A stretch of DNA of 64,000 nt, taken from NCBI RefSeq assembly GCF_017591425.1, contig NW_024467120.1, forward strand, positions 5,270,001-5,334,000. Direction: 5' to 3'. This document shows, one piece after another, positions 52,001 to 57,151 of this stretch. The stretch's first letter is position 1. Each line of letters opens with the position of its first letter. Both the position numbers and the translations under genes were made by a program. The notes under the pieces were generated by a model. That model was not told the DNA's origin. It ran no database searches and saw only the letters and a list, made by a program, of their open reading frames with translations. The stretch comes from Ochotona curzoniae. Taxonomy: Eukaryota > Chordata > Mammalia > Lagomorpha > Ochotonidae.

Positions 52001-53742
52001 AATCTCTTGTAGAATCAATCAAGTTTCTCATTGGTTACAATCTGTTTTCATTCAGTGACTTACAAAATTATTAAAATATCCTACAGACTATGGGTTTAGG
52101 GCTGGCATTATTGCCTTGTGGGTTAAGCAACACCAGTGTCCTATATGGACACCAGTTTGAGTCCAATTGCCTACTACTGTGCCTGGCAAAGCAACAGAAA
52201 ATGGCTCATCTGTGGGAAACCCAGATGAAACTCCTGACTCTTGCCCTTGATCTGGCTCAGCCATGGCTGTTGCAGCCATTCGGGAGTGAACCAGTAGATG
52301 GAAGACGAATCTCTCTCTTTCTCTGCCTTTAAAAAAAAATAAAGCACAAATTTTAAAAATGTTTTTTGAAACATTACCTTTAGGTAATCTGATGTCCTTT
52401 GTAGGAATCTCCCAGCTCAAAACCGCATGTTGATAGAAACCGTTGTGTTTTTCAGAATGACATTTTCCTCAGGCATTATGACAAAGGACCCTGCAGGAAT
52501 AAACTCGGTCACTCGAGAGCATCAGTGATGTGGAACCGAACACAGGTAACCCTGACCTTGGAAATATCCCAAGTCAAGGAGAGTGTGCGATGGCTCAGGT
52601 ATCCGCCCATGCCAGTCTGAGAGGTTCTGCAAGTTCTGGGGGCAATGTAGAGAAAAGCAATGGGGCAGCTGCCACAGTTAATCCAGAGTGACCATCTTAT
52701 TGAAGACAAGTGGAGGGTCAGGGGCCCCAGAAGGCCAAGCAAATACTGGTGACCTGCAGTGTGAGTGCAGGCCTGCTTTTCCTGCTGGACACTTGTAGGC
52801 GAGGGCAGTGCTCTTGCAGCCCATGAGCCCCTGCTGGGCCTTGGAACCCTCTGTACCTACCATTGTGGTGTTTGTGCGGCAGGCTCAAAGGGAGTCATGG
52901 TTTATTTTTATATCTGTGAAAGGCCACAGTCCTTTCCAGGGAAGTTGTGCTAATAACCCAGCAATCGGTTTTCAATCCCTTGAGACTATAGAGACAGTTC
53001 AGACAGAGAACATGCCAGCAGCAACATTCATGATTAAATTGGGTTTCGGACAGAGCTGGAGTTTAGCTGGTTTGTGGTCACCCTTCATTTAGATTTTTGT
53101 ATCTCCCTGGTTTGTATCTATTTTAGACCAATGGTGGATGCTTGCTTAAAAGAGCCTTGTAAATACAACTGCATTGTGCGTCTGAAATGATTTCTGAATC
53201 ACTCAGGTTGCTTGGGAGATTGAAGCAGCAGACATGTATACCTCAGAGTTGTGGAGTCTGGGAAATGTGAGGTGTAGGGGGCTAACATGGTTGAATCTGG
53301 TGAGTGCTGTCTTCCTGCTTTGCAGAGGCCATTTTCCGGCTGTGTCCTCTCAACAGGGAGCATGGAAAAAGGGAGCAGGTGTCTCACATCTCTTCCTATA
53401 GGGTCACTAAACACACCATGAGGACTCTATTCTTAGAGCCCAATTAACTTCCAGCTCAAAAACTACCTCGGGGATGAAGGTTTCCGCCTGTGAATTTGGA
53501 GGGCACCAAGTCAGTCATTCCATAGCAGATGGTGCCCTCAGACTAAATACACGTGCAACAAGATGTAACTGTCCAACCATACTTTTCTTTTACATTTCCA
53601 GGTGGTGGGGATTCTTGTGGGATTGGGCATCATTGCCTTGGTGACTTCCCCCTTGTTACTCCTGGCCTCCCCGTGTATAATCTGCTGTGTCTGCAAGTCC
53701 TGTCGGGGCAAGAAGAAAAAGCATGATCCGGCTACCACTTAA
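19231..53742 (+). CDS. RNF144B: RNF144B gene body in this window (six joined coding exons, 5' end missing)
   Basis: Joining 19231-19335, 32587-32647, 45495-45699, 47932-48076, 52456-52545 and 53602-53742 gives one open frame of 248 residues ending in TAA. Order of parts: end of RING1, IBR zinc domain, RING2 (Rcat), transmembrane segment, lysine-rich tail. All five introns are GT-AG and phases agree (0, 1, 2, 0, 0). Family knowledge: RNF144B is a p53-inducible RBR E3 that takes ubiquitin from an E2 onto a RING2 cysteine before passing it to substrates such as p21, p63 and BAX, and is membrane-anchored. The paralogue RNF144A is less likely because the [17 protein letters not shown] stretch and the KKKKHDP tail are RNF144B-like. 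The human protein is 303 residues, so 55 N-terminal residues are missing; their exon is expected upstream of the window. Confidence 0.96.
20155..20336 (+). mobile_element. CSINE, sense, 5'-truncated
   Basis: Middle gatggttcaagtacttgact, ccttggctgttgcaggca, and tail ttcaaataaataaata. Confidence 0.68.
20401..20712 (+). mobile_element. CSINE, sense, with CT-rich 3' part
   Basis: Head tgggacctgcactgcagca, body gaagaagctcctggctcctg, then an expanded (CT)n stretch at 20620-20660 and a degraded A-tail. Confidence 0.8.
20766..21205 (-). mobile_element. CSINE, antisense, interrupted by purine-rich sequence
   Basis: Tail aacattatttatttgaaagg near 20768, a GA-rich run and A/T-rich insert to about 20958, then antisense body (gcaggaagctggattggaag) and head ending ccatgccacatccccaccc. 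Could be two pieces. Confidence 0.55.
20785..20868 (+). repeat. GA-rich low-complexity stretch
   Basis: gagagagagagaaaaa and ggaggagggaaggaa-type sequence inside an antisense CSINE. Confidence 0.8.
21632..21960 (+). mobile_element. CSINE, sense, full length
   Basis: Head ggggctggtgtggtggtaaa, body catgggagacctggaagaag, tail aaaaataaataaattc. Confidence 0.88.
21995..22284 (-). mobile_element. CSINE, antisense, tail-to-tail with the previous copy
   Basis: Tail aatgaatttatttatttgaa, body, head ending cataggccccaccc. Confidence 0.8.
22374..22803. mobile_element. Mariner-like MITE split by a CSINE
   Basis: Left end ttctcaaaaagttcgtgga (22376-22394) and right part gtaccaaaataagcttatct to ccattttccgtgaa (22757-22798) are separated by the CSINE at 22395-22700. 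Confidence 0.5.
22395..22700 (+). mobile_element. CSINE, sense, inserted into a MITE
   Basis: Head gggaccggaattgtggggta, body, tail ttcaaataaataaataaatc. MITE halves flank it on both sides. Confidence 0.85.
22808..23070 (-). mobile_element. CSINE, antisense, old
   Basis: Tail tttgtttatttgaaaag, then ctgaagcctggagccaggac and antisense body; diverged head. Confidence 0.68.
24059..24362 (+). mobile_element. CSINE, sense, old
   Basis: Head gggccagctgctcctgccaa, then caatatcccatatgtgtgcc, and a (CT)n 3' part at 24328-24342. Confidence 0.7.
24395..24505 (-). mobile_element. CSINE fragment, antisense
   Basis: Antisense head half: tagggagctggatcagaagt through atgccgcagccct. Tail half absent. Confidence 0.6.
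24764..25089 (-). mobile_element. CSINE, antisense, young, with target duplication
   Basis: Tail aaatatttatttatttttgt, complete body, head ending tgtgctgggcc. Target duplication ctctttcattttt at 24751 and 25092. Confidence 0.92.
25101..25414 (-). mobile_element. CSINE, antisense, older, directly after a young copy
   Basis: Tail ttaaagattttatgtgtttg, a short CA run at 25140-25152, body, and head ending ccacaaggctggct. Confidence 0.75.
25793..25895. mobile_element. Mariner-like MITE, shortened, at the outer edge of the inverted duplication
   Basis: ttttttgaaaagttcatata, then ttttttgcaccagaatcaac and cttctgtgaacactctgaga. Middle deleted. Confidence 0.45.
25838..26478. repeat. Inverted duplication, arm 1
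   Basis: 25838-26430 matches the reverse complement of 29524-30119 almost base for base; a weaker match continues to about 26478 after an 18-base indel. By eye identity is about 95%, most differences being CpG to TpG or CpA changes and an 8-9 base indel at a G-run near 26245. I do not recognise the sequence as a known family or gene. Confidence 0.93.
26480..26760 (-). mobile_element. CSINE-like, antisense, degraded
   Basis: Recognised by tgtctgctggttcacttccc and gctcagctgggcctggagtc; remainder is poorly conserved. Confidence 0.5.
26815..27085 (+). mobile_element. CSINE, sense, old
   Basis: Contains catgtgggagatccagatgg, gagagtgaaccagtggatgg and tail ccctttcaaataaag. Confidence 0.65.
27393..27440 (+). 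repeat. Short imperfect tandem repeat
   Basis: gttaatgtaggttagt, gttaatatagtttagt, gttaatgtaggcag: three diverged units of about 16 bases. Confidence 0.75.
27698..27977 (-). mobile_element. CSINE, antisense
   Basis: Tail aaagactagatttatttatt, an AG/GC dinucleotide run (27741-27764), body and head ending cgtaatggctggc. Confidence 0.75.
28100..28630 (+). mobile_element. Probable endogenous retrovirus LTR with decayed primer-binding site
   Basis: 28400-28610 reads like LTR R/U5: a possible TATA remnant (cctatgcactctaccttctg), aatctttatttctag and tttatttcttgtgtctctcc. It is followed at 28612-28630 by tggttcccaacattgggga, which fits a decayed lysine-tRNA primer-binding site of class II retroviruses (CpG positions changed, one extra T). 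Internal sequence is cut off by a CSINE at 28677. No viral genes were recognised. The 5' limit is a guess. Confidence 0.42.
28677..29005 (+). mobile_element. CSINE, sense, full length and very young
   Basis: Starts gcccggcgcggtggcgcaag and ends ataaaaataaatcttt plus A-run. It keeps many CpGs and a 15-17 base target duplication (aaagtgaaccccattgg, 28661-28677 and 29006-29022) with no mismatch. Pol III A-box-like tggcgcaagtgg is at 28689-28700 and B-box-like ggttctaatcc at 28745-28755. One of the least decayed copies here. Confidence 0.96.
28689..28755 (+). promoter_or_regulatory. Internal RNA polymerase III promoter of the young CSINE
   Basis: A-box-like tggcgcaagtgg at 28689-28700 and B-box-like ggttctaatcc at 28745-28755, spaced as in tRNA genes, reflecting the tRNA origin of the SINE. 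Activity is not known. Confidence 0.6.
29403..29475. mobile_element. Mariner-like MITE end at the inner edge of the inverted duplication
   Basis: gactttgaaaagctcatgag then ggaattaaaaggtaaatg: one terminal half of the family; the other half is not next to it. Confidence 0.4.
29461..30119. repeat. Inverted duplication, arm 2
   Basis: Reverse-complement partner of 25838-26478, separated by a spacer of about 3.1 kb holding CSINEs and an LTR candidate. This arm has lost CpGs at several sites where arm 1 keeps them (for example acgttcg in arm 1 against acatttg). Confidence 0.93.
30066..30192. mobile_element. Mariner-like MITE at the outer edge of the second arm
   Basis: gtctcagagtgctcactgaa, aagtttattctggtgcagaa, aaatccctgcatggattttt and cttttaatttttgaagacat give both ends and the middle. 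Confidence 0.5.
30477..30935 (+). repeat. Diverged direct repeat pair about 380 bases apart
   Basis: aatcagctcatgtgccatca (30509) and aatcagctcatgtgacatca (30889), each followed by ccatgg(t)cccctgggccca. About 55-75 bases are shared. Confidence 0.8.
31480..31745 (-). mobile_element. LINE-1 3' UTR fragment, antisense
   Basis: Shares agtccagcatcctatgatca and agtagagatgcatactgcga with the L1 end at 17.6 kb. Lacks an obvious poly-T start. Confidence 0.6.
32587..32647 (+). CDS. RNF144B: RNF144B coding exon: RING1-IBR linker
   Basis: A 61-base exon: 20 codons ([10 protein letters not shown] to LKFER) plus the first base of a Glu codon completed by the next exon (phase 1). Acceptor AG at 32585-32586 after tgttttcag; donor gtatgt at 32648. 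By human numbering this is residues 91-110, the helical linker between RING1 and IBR. It is too short for simple ORF searches and was recognised by its protein match. Reading on into the intron keeps the frame open to about 32784. Confidence 0.95.
32966..33327 (-). mobile_element. CSINE, antisense, long and diverged
   Basis: T-rich tail, then gggtctcccacgtgggtgca, ggcacatgagcagggagcc, head ending gccaccacactgaccgc. About 30 bases longer than usual near the head. Confidence 0.75.
34643..34678 (+). repeat. Tandem repeat of gatgcccc
   Basis: Four consecutive copies of the 8-base unit gatgcccc, preceded by accgatgc. Confidence 0.95.
34790..35420 (-). mobile_element. Old LINE-1 (L1M-like) 3' end, antisense
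   Basis: Contains the reversed L1M phrases aaaaagtggaatcatgcagc (35114), tcaagatccatccgttatgt (35176) and gggtatataccaaggagtgg (35353). A (TG)n array interrupts it at 35017-35047. Confidence 0.65.
35017..35047 (+). repeat. (TG)n microsatellite
   Basis: About 15 TG units inside an old L1 fragment. Confidence 0.95.
35702..35747 (+). repeat. Two-copy tandem duplication
   Basis: gacttttaccatttgggttc occurs twice, 23 bases apart. Confidence 0.9.
36600..36832 (+). mobile_element. CSINE, sense, old
   Basis: Contains cttcttgctaatgggcaccc, gtgatggctccaatggttgg and gaggagttgaaccaacagat; decayed tail. Confidence 0.6.
37018..37280 (-). mobile_element. CSINE, antisense, old
   Basis: Antisense body with gggagctgggaacttgg, cccaagtacttaaactctcc and gatttgggatgtaggcatc. 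Confidence 0.6.
37283..37601 (-). mobile_element. CSINE, antisense
   Basis: Tail cattgatttattcttgcttc, ccatctgttggttcattccc, head ending ccactgtgctggctcc. Directly follows another antisense copy. Confidence 0.78.
38257..38586 (+). mobile_element. CSINE, sense, full length
   Basis: Head ggggtctggtgcagtagcca, complete body, tail ccaataaaaaataataaata. Target duplication close to aaagaatgaataaatg (38241) and aaaagaataagtaaat (38582). Confidence 0.9.
38584..38623 (+). repeat. Two-copy tandem duplication at a CSINE tail
   Basis: taagtaaatattatg occurs twice, joined by ac, directly behind the CSINE target duplication. Confidence 0.8.
38830..39080 (-). mobile_element. CSINE, antisense, lacking its head
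   Basis: Tail ttaaagattgattgatttat, GA-rich part, body gcagggggctggatgggaag, then unrelated sequence. Confidence 0.78.
40546..40846 (-). mobile_element. CSINE, antisense
   Basis: Tail gtatttatttttattgggaa, body gccacaagcagggagctgga, head ending catatggacccct. Confidence 0.85.
41100..41420 (-). mobile_element. Old LINE-like fragment, antisense
   Basis: T-rich sequence with the layout of reversed L1M 3' ends (ttcctgttgccatattgata, aaagctgcacagtgtttaac). Weak. Confidence 0.4.
41464..41664 (+). mobile_element. CSINE, sense, internally deleted
   Basis: Head ggggcagcagcgtggctccg jumps to the 3' half (tggagcagttcctggctccc) and tail aagtaaaaaataaag. Confidence 0.68.
41705..41970 (+). mobile_element. 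CSINE, sense, old
   Basis: Contains ggatcccagctgcttgtcag, gagatttgaatggagtttcc and gccctggctattgtgagcat. Confidence 0.58.
41978..42303 (-). mobile_element. CSINE, antisense
   Basis: Tail aaacgatttatttcaaagag, caatccactggttcactacc, head ending caatgccagcccc. Confidence 0.8.
42919..43287 (-). mobile_element. CSINE, antisense, with internal GA/CA microsatellite
   Basis: Tail tttaagatttattattattt, a (GA)n(CA)n array at about 42965-43018, body, head ending cattggcccc. The array lies in the CT-rich 3' part of the SINE. Confidence 0.82.
42965..43018 (+). repeat. (GA)n(CA)n compound microsatellite
   Basis: GA run followed by about 17 CA units within an antisense CSINE. Confidence 0.95.
43665..43979 (-). 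mobile_element. CSINE, antisense, young, head truncated, with target duplication
   Basis: Tail aaaagatttatttattttta, body, ending near gcaaggcgaggaatttatcc. Target duplication gggatgttacaa at 43653-43664 and 43981-43992 has no mismatch. The extreme SINE head is missing, so this is a 5'-truncated insertion. Confidence 0.92.
44005..44052 (+). mobile_element. CSINE head fragment, sense
   Basis: Only the first 48 bases (gggcccagcatgatagccta to ttgccttgcactg) are present. Confidence 0.6.
44347..44657 (+). mobile_element. CSINE, sense, nearly full length
   Basis: Lacks about 20 bases of head; body ggatcccatatgggtgctgg and tail agtaaataaataaatcttaa plus A-run. Confidence 0.88.
44763..44796 (+). 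repeat. Short tandem repeat
   Basis: actagaatctaaag, ctagaatctaaag, ctagag: a 13-base unit. Confidence 0.85.
45495..45699 (+). CDS. RNF144B: RNF144B coding exon: IBR domain
   Basis: A 205-base exon completing Glu111 and running to His178, plus two bases (gg) of a split codon. Acceptor AG at 45493-45494; donor gtaaga at 45700. It contains the whole IBR zinc set in canonical spacing: Cys121-x4-Cys126, Cys145-x2-Cys148-x4-Cys153-x2-Cys156-x4-His161-x4-Cys166. The split codon reads GGA (Gly179); human has Arg there, to my recollection. If the donor is not used, the frame reads CAT GGG TAA, so a stop lies directly across the donor. In-frame residues before the acceptor ([11 protein letters not shown]) are intron. 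Confidence 0.96.
46034..46245. mobile_element. Mariner-like MITE, diverged
   Basis: Left end tccatgaaaaatggaattaa then attctggtgtgagaaatat; middle caatgcatggatttcag; right end about ttccccaagaattttagaca. Confidence 0.45.
46243..46925 (-). pseudogene. Unidentified antisense sequence, possible retrocopy
   Basis: Minus strand: an ATG at 46912 opens an 83-codon frame ([10 protein letters not shown] ... [10 protein letters not shown]) ending about 46661. An overlapping 193-codon frame (46881-46300) is the longest in the window. The minus strand ends in an A-rich stretch (46243-46262) beside a MITE, as a processed copy would. A (CTG)n run lies inside. I could not identify a parent gene, and it may be chance coding in a GC-rich stretch. 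Confidence 0.3.
46492..46512 (+). repeat. (CAG)n trinucleotide repeat
   Basis: Six CAG units within the unidentified antisense sequence; reads as a leucine run in the minus-strand frame. Confidence 0.9.
46950..47281 (+). mobile_element. CSINE, sense, full length
   Basis: Head gggcacggtgtggtagccta, body ggatcccgtataggcgctgg, tail aaataaaaagaaatctt plus A-run. Lies between the IBR and RING2 exons. Confidence 0.9.
47932..48076 (+). CDS. RNF144B: RNF144B coding exon: RING2 (Rcat) with catalytic cysteine
   Basis: 145 bases: one base completing the split codon, then 48 codons ([10 protein letters not shown] to YCLQNLD). Acceptor AG at 47930-47931 after ttttgttttgcag; donor gtaagt at 48077. Human-type residues 180-227. 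RING2 ligands seen: Cys193-x2-Cys196, Cys211-x2-Cys214-x4-Cys219-x2-Cys222. The catalytic cysteine of RBR enzymes, which carries ubiquitin as a thioester, corresponds to Cys206 in NEGCAQMMC. This is the most conserved part of the family and is intact. Reading into the intron stays open to 48208. Confidence 0.97.
49180..49310 (-). mobile_element. Old LINE-1-like fragment, antisense
   Basis: tttattgacgtgtaatactt, ttttgggggtacactgcaac and aatttgatcaaattgggtaa resemble a known reversed old L1 3' segment. Confidence 0.45.
49392..49672 (+). mobile_element. CSINE, sense, old
   Basis: Contains gtgatggctcaagtactagg, gagttcctggctcctggc and tail gcttcaaataaac. Confidence 0.68.
49807..50085 (+). mobile_element. 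CSINE, sense
   Basis: Head gggggccgatgttttggaat, ccagcatcccatatggattt, 3' part aacagatggaagatctatgt. Tail-to-tail with the next copy. Confidence 0.8.
50090..50424 (-). mobile_element. CSINE, antisense, full length
   Basis: Tail taaagatttatttattttta, body, head ending ctgtgctgggccc. Ten or fewer bases from the tail of the sense copy before it. Confidence 0.9.
50700..51185 (-). other. Unidentified GC-richer intronic stretch with antisense frames
   Basis: Two overlapping minus-strand frames (51181-50837, 114 codons; 50919-50731, 62 codons). No motif, zinc site or membrane segment recognised. Could be an old retrocopy, an LTR piece or ordinary intron. Confidence 0.2.
52092..52350 (+). mobile_element. 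CSINE, sense, old
   Basis: Head agggctggcattattgcctt, gtgggaaacccagatgaaac, tail ctttaaaaaaaaataaagc. The last CSINE before the CSINE-free block that covers the end of RNF144B. Confidence 0.75.
52456..52545 (+). CDS. RNF144B: RNF144B coding exon: end of RING2 and linker to membrane anchor
   Basis: Exactly 30 codons in phase 0, [13 protein letters not shown] to SVMWNRTQ. Acceptor AG at 52454-52455 after gtgtttttcag; donor gtaacc at 52546. His234 and Cys240 (RHYDKGPC) complete the second zinc site of RING2. The rest ([17 protein letters not shown]) is the conserved stretch joining RING2 to the transmembrane helix. Human-type residues 228-257. Confidence 0.96.
52546..53601 (+). other. RNF144B: RNF144B last intron (1,056 bases)
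   Basis: Bounded by gtaacc at 52546 and AG at 53600-53601. No repeat family recognised. Confidence 0.94.
53602..53742 (+). CDS. RNF144B: RNF144B terminal coding exon: transmembrane anchor and basic tail
   Basis: 46 codons plus TAA. Acceptor AG at 53600-53601 after tttacatttccag. Residues from [10 protein letters not shown] through [12 protein letters not shown] form one hydrophobic membrane segment, followed by a cysteine cluster and a lysine-rich tail ([10 protein letters not shown]) ending in ATT. The GILVG stretch is a GxxxG helix-packing motif; in the paralogue RNF144A the equivalent motif supports self-association and activity, so a similar role is inferred here. Human-type residues 258-303. 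The last exon also holds the 3' UTR. Confidence 0.97.
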   Translation: MVGILVGLGIIALVTSPLLLLASPCIICCVCKSCRGKKKKHDPATT

Positions 53743-54092
53743 GGATTCCCTCCCCTTTGGCCATCCATGTGCCGCAGATGTCTGGGTTCTAAGAGACAGC
53801 ACAGGGTGTTACAGCCCCCTTTGGTGGCCTTGCCTCCTTCTCCTTGCCAAACTTTGGAAGTGCCTCTGTGTCCAGACTTTGAACTTGCCTGCCAGCCTTC
53901 GACATTAAGAGAAGCCAATTCCTCGGTGTGACAAGAACCAGGCTCTACATTCCAGGCTGTGTCTATGGAGCGGGTTGGACACTCTGGGGTTGCTTGAGAA
54001 GAATGCACACATCATCATCTTCTCATCCAAAGAATCCTCCGAGCTGTTCAACTTCCAGCCAAGTTCAAGGAGCCTGAGTGAACATTTGATGT

Positions 54093-54098
54093 AATAAA
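54093..54098 (+). terminator. Candidate proximal poly(A) signal (AATAAA)
   Basis: AATAAA about 350 bases after the RNF144B stop codon, followed within 20 bases by tgtgttgtgctt, a GU-rich downstream element. It could give a short-UTR transcript. No expression evidence is available from sequence alone. Confidence 0.45.
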
Positions 54099-57079
54099 TG
54101 TGTTGTGCTTGGCGACATATGTGGTCACAGAAATCCCAGTCTCCTCTGTGCTGATTTGACCACCTTGAGACACCTGATGGAAACCCAGAGCAGGAAGGGA
54201 ACGATCAACTGCTGAAGGAGGAATTCTCAGGCAAGCCGAGAGCAGGCTGCTTCTCCGAGGAGTGGATGGCTTTGTGCTACTGGGTGTGCTGTTCCCAGTG
54301 TTCCTGCAGTGACCTGGCAGAGGCACAATGGCTTTCTTCTTGTGTGATCTCAACTTCCAGTAGGAGAAACTGCTGTGCACAGGGGGTTGTCTTTTCCCCC
54401 CAGTAAATGGGTTACAGCATGTGACACAGCATGGTCTAATTTAGGCATTTTCTTTTTCTCTTTCTTGGCAAGCAGAACTTCTCGAGGGCCAACTTGTCTC
54501 TTACAGCCTGGAGCTGTAGTCTATAAAATTGCTTTCTATGAAATGTGCATCCAGTGGCAAAGCTTTACCATGCTCCTGAGAGATCCCAAGGGGTCTTTCT
54601 TAGGTTGTGTGTTCCCAGCAAAATTGGAACTGGACTCAAAAGTACACCACTGACATAAATACTAAAAACCATGCATCCATCTGAAGTCCATGTGACATGT
54701 AGCCCAACTAGAATTTTTACCCATTGGACCTGCATTGGTATACCCAGTAACACACAAAAACCCACTCTATCCCTTTGGGACTAAAATGGTTCAGTATAAA
54801 TCAACCTGGAGATATTTTACATATTATGTATGTGAATTTTGGCCAAGGGGATAGACTCAGAAACATTAGTCTCTTCAAACAGTCCCTAGAACTGCCATCT
54901 CTGTAAAAAAAAAAAATAAACACACACGCAGCTCATTGGTAAGCAAGTTATTTATATGTTTTTCTACACAAGTCAGAACAATCCACTTTCCTGATGGCTT
55001 AGTGCTGCTCCTTCAGCATCTGTTAGGACAGCGAGTGTGCTGTTTGTGTACAGGCACGGATAAAGCAACAAAAACATGTGAATGAAAGTGTTTTGAATCT
55101 CTTAAAGAGTTTGGATTTACATCACCTCCTTGGTGACTTATTTTTCCCATGAGACCATTAGACAGACTTGAACAAATGGGTTTTGAAGAGGTAAAACCTT
55201 TTGTTCCCACTGACAGAATTATACAATGGCTTATGTGCCTGGTGCTTGGTGAGAACCATACTGAGTATTAACAGGGAGCTTTGCTTGAAGCCAGGGTACC
55301 CTACCAAGAATCTTCAGGGTACATGCTATTATCTGAAGTAACTGGGTAACCAGCTTACTCCAATGCTGCTATCCTGCACTTGTTATTAAAGGATGAGGCC
55401 GTGCCTCTGGAATGGGATGTTTCCTGAGCGAGGAACTTCCATTCACACATATACATTGATACCTGATAAATGTACAGTGCACATGTAGGTCACGTACCTT
55501 TTTATTTACAGTTTGTACAGAATGTAGATGAGAACTCTGGGAAAACTTTGGCAGCCAACCCCAATCACTTGTAATCATGTATTAGAAATTTCTTAATAAT
55601 AAGCATTTTTTAAAAAAAATCCAAACACTTCTTAAAAAAGAAAGCCTGGCTTTTATCAGTGTATTTCACCTTGGTATAAATGCAAATGTAGATATATTTA
55701 AAGTGTTCATTTGCTTTGTCTGTACATAGCCTACTGCCTCACTACGGGCAAAGGGCATTGAGAACTGCTCAGGGGATCACAGGAACTCAACCGAAATTAA
55801 ATTTTTATAACAAGAATGTTCACAGTGGCGATGTCCTCCTGTATTAGTAAGCTCTATGGTTTGTTCCATAAAGAATTGTTAAATGGAAATGGATTCCCAG
55901 TCACCAAAAATGCTCTGTTCTTAGTGGAAGAGCTCTTGAATGTGGAGTCAAATAGAATCAGCTACTTTTTATTATTTTGGGGGGAATGGGACTTGAGAGT
56001 GGGGGTGTTTATCAAATGACTTTACATAACTGGATTTAATCTTGTTTTCATGTTGAAAAAAAATTTTTTTTTCTGAAAAAATTTGATGACTTCTTCAATA
56101 GCTAAGTGTAGATGAGATCGTCAGAAGGCAACAGGCGCAAGCTGGTAGGTCAAACGCGGGCATCTCTGGTGCCTCAAAGGGATTGGTACAAGCCAGTCTG
56201 GAGGCTTTGTTTCCCAAGGAGTGAGCCTGCAGTCTGGGGGGCAGGGGCTGGTGTTTTCTCTTAGGTAGTTGGCCAGTGAAAGAGTTTAACTTTGACCCAC
56301 TCCACCGTCTGCCAGCTCTATCCTTGCCTAACAAGTCACCTTCATTGGGAAGAAGCACGGGTTTACCTAAAAAAGTTGAGATGCTGCCACACAGTCTTTT
56401 GTGTATTTATGTTTCAAGGAGTATAGTCCGTTTGAAAGAACACATTTTTAAAAAATCCTTCCCTGAAATGAGATCTGGATGTAATAATGTACTATTCAGA
56501 AATATTACAGGACAGGATGGCACAATGTCTAGCCAGTGCCTCTTCTTGGAGCTTTTTCTCTTGTCTTTAGGTAAGGGAGTGGGGAGGAATGCCACGTAGA
56601 AGCAAATGTTAGAATCTTAGGCATCCTATTTGTACATGCTGTGGGTATTTGCTTTGGACTTAAAATCCGTGCTCTGAAAGAGGCCTTTCAAGAGCAAATC
56701 GTCTGCAGTGTGAATGTTTTTGCCGCCTGCACCGCAGAACTCTTCAGCTATCCAGGTTTGAAACATCTACATGCTTGGTTGACTGTAAGCCACTGTTGCT
56801 TCAAACCCCAAGGTTTCTTTGAAAAACCATTCTACATCTAAATATATATTACCTTTTAGCCTTCTCTACACAGTGCTTCCGGAATACTTTTTGTTCATGA
56901 ATGAATGCCTTTATGTGTGTAGAATCATGTGTATGGTAGCTTCAAAAGTAATTTCAGAAATGCCTTAGATGAATAGTGTTTTATCAAGTTGTCTCAAATG
57001 ATCTCTCTGGGCTGTTACATCTCATGTTGACTCATGGTCCAGGAAGTTTTGTTATGTACTTAAGAAATTGCTATTGTGT

Positions 57080-57094
57080 TATATATATATATAT
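57080..57094 (+). repeat. (TA)n microsatellite in the 3' UTR
   Basis: About seven TA units, shortly before the distal AATAAA. Confidence 0.8.
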
Positions 57095-57145
57095 GTTTTT
57101 TAATTCTTTGGGAGGAAAATACCTGTTTCAGTCTCTCCAACCCCC

Positions 57146-57151
57146 AATAAA
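57146..57151 (+). terminator. Candidate distal poly(A) signal (AATAAA)
   Basis: AATAAA in ccccaataaaagtgtctg, followed by GU-rich cgttgtgctg. It comes at the end of the long repeat-free block after RNF144B and is the best candidate for the main 3' end. Confidence 0.55.

Larger units (their letters stand above)
48077..52455 (+). other. RNF144B: RNF144B intron between RING2 exon and its last zinc-ligand exon (4,379 bases)
   Basis: Bounded by gtaagt at 48077 and AG at 52454-52455. Contains an old LINE piece, four CSINE copies and an unidentified antisense frame near 50.7-51.2 kb. Nothing recognised in 48077-49180 or 51190-52090. Confidence 0.94.
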
